Positions 62,782-64,000 of a stretch of DNA of 64,000 nt are shown piece by piece (within the stretch, counting starts at the first letter, position 1; every line of letters begins with the position of its first letter). The notes beneath the pieces are model-generated. The model saw only the letters and a program-made list of their open reading frames with translations, was not told where the DNA came from and ran no database searches. This DNA comes from Corella eumyota (lineage: Eukaryota > Chordata > Ascidiacea > Phlebobranchia > Corellidae), in contig OY720097.1 of NCBI GenBank assembly GCA_963082875.1, forward strand, positions 18,174,501 through 18,238,500, given 5' to 3'. Both the position numbers and the translations under genes were made by a program.

Positions 62782-64000
62782 TCAAAAATCTCTTAAAATT
62801 TTGCCATTGATGCAATCTCCTAACTCTTCCTAAAATATAAAACATAATATTGAAATAACATTTTTAAACATGCTTTGGGTACGTTTCATAAAATTTTTTC
62901 AGGTCCAAATACAATGCTACTCACTAATATAATAAAGGACTTAGGAATTAAAGTTGGGCGAGGGGTGCTAATTCGGCGAAATTTGCTAATTTGTCGAGGA
63001 GATTTTATAGATTTTAAAGAATCACTGCCGGAAATCTAATACAGAAAAGTAGAACAATATTATTGTACTTGCGTTTTATTAATAAAGACCTATAAGAAAC
63101 AAAAATAAAAGTAAATTGTAAGTAATGTTAAAACACTTACCAATAGTGTACACTGGGTGCCTTGATCAAGCTGCGATAAGGTCTAAAAAGTACAAGTTTA
63201 TTTAAATATTAAGAGTCATATAAACACCACCAAATATATTCCTAAAATTTGTTTCATTAATCTTATTAAGTATATATCTAGCCATTGGAATAACAAACAG
63301 CACTTACATCCAAACATTGAGTTCCTTGTTCAACGGAATTATCGACATTTATAGTTTGGACGGAAACTTCAGAGACACACGGAGAAGGTTTGGCCATAAA
63401 TGAGGCAACAAAATCATCTACACCATATGGGTCCTGATAAAATAAAGTGTATGTTGTTTGTTAGATTACTAAAAAGCAAAGCTAGCGCTTATATTTTAAA
63501 AAGACATAATGCACATTAAAGTAACTTACCGGTATGGTACCTTTTACGAATGTCCCAATTTCATTGAATGTTTTATCTGGATTCCACGGCTTACCAGTGG
63601 TGCGGTAATAATAACCAGCGATATTTTCACCCTGTTTTACATAAGAACATGGTTGTAACCAGCGCTTGATAAATGGTTAAATATAAAGCTAAACTCAAAC
63701 AGGTAAAATTAAATTATAAAATTACCAAAAAATAACTTACAGGTCCCAAATAAATAGTAGGATGTCCAAAAATCTGCACTCGAAGATAGTAGAATAACCT
63801 GAAACAAAACATTTTTAAACAAATTTTAATTTTAAACAAATTTTAAAAAAATCAATAATATCGTTTGTACATATATTTAAGCACTAATTTTGGACAGTTA
63901 AGCAAGCAACTACACGACCACGTCTCGTCATAAAATGCTACTTAACTTAAAAATAAAAAAATTAACTTCAAATACATTGTTTTGCTTACTTTCGTAGTGG
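62782..64000 (-). CDS. 3' end of an unrecognised gene (partial)
   Basis: Six exons with matching phases and GT-AG introns: 64000-63990 (partial), 63798-63741, 63631-63530, 63433-63308, 63182-63141 and 62829-62782 with stop TGA. The last 117 codons read in order LRKLFYYLRVQIFGHPTIYL, GENIAGYYYRTTGKPWNPDK, a segment ending FVKGTIPDPYGVDDF, then a Cys-containing tail, and end KILRDF. The tail has a repeated pattern, VEQGTQC in one exon and LDQGTQC in the next. No membrane helix is visible. I do not recognise the family; the aromatic GYYYRTTGKPW block suggests a folded, possibly secreted, domain. The gene continues right of the window. Confidence 0.65.

Overview
The window looks like a tunicate (ascidian, probably Ciona-like) nuclear contig. 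The basis is AT-rich DNA, many short GT-AG introns, very short 5' leaders that would suit spliced-leader trans-splicing, a chordate-type EXT1 and an insulin/IGF-like peptide. The species is an inference; no rRNA or intact tRNA gene was found.

Layout. 1-6547: 21 copies of a 312-bp satellite, each with a CACGTG palindrome, partly arranged in higher-order blocks. 6548-9950: diverged AT-rich repeats with a tRNA-like relic and a duplicated block of about 0.92 kb. 9950-15200: no supported gene. 15200-18875 (+): a three-exon insulin-like peptide gene with a TATA promoter and a non-coding first exon. 18875-26100: no supported gene, but a copy of the insulin promoter core, one candidate exon and many TGACGTCA sites. 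26667-44452 (-): a complete 11-exon EXT1 heparan-sulfate co-polymerase gene of 754 codons, with a 7.9-kb intron 2 and a 48-bp minisatellite of CRE sites in intron 7. 45279-53607 and 54390-61610 (-): two head-to-tail receptor protein tyrosine phosphatase genes (A and B) with ectodomains of C-type-lectin-like and EGF domains, one membrane helix and two PTP domains. 61915-62400: decayed remains of a third copy. 62782-64000 (-): the 3' end of an unrecognised gene.

The most interesting content is the lectin/EGF-receptor phosphatase array. Exons were rebuilt by hand from splice sites and reading phase: 28 exons (1317 codons) for gene B and 30 exons for gene A. Gene A is open except for a one-base deletion in one EGF exon. 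The two copies keep an almost identical lectin framework, while three patches in the ligand-side half differ in sequence and length. D2 lacks the WPD acid in both. Gene B has lost conserved pieces of both PTP domains in frame and has four GC-AG introns where gene A has GT-AG. This looks like a fast-changing surface-receptor family coupling glycan or protein recognition to tyrosine dephosphorylation. The ligand and the immune or allorecognition role are inference only.
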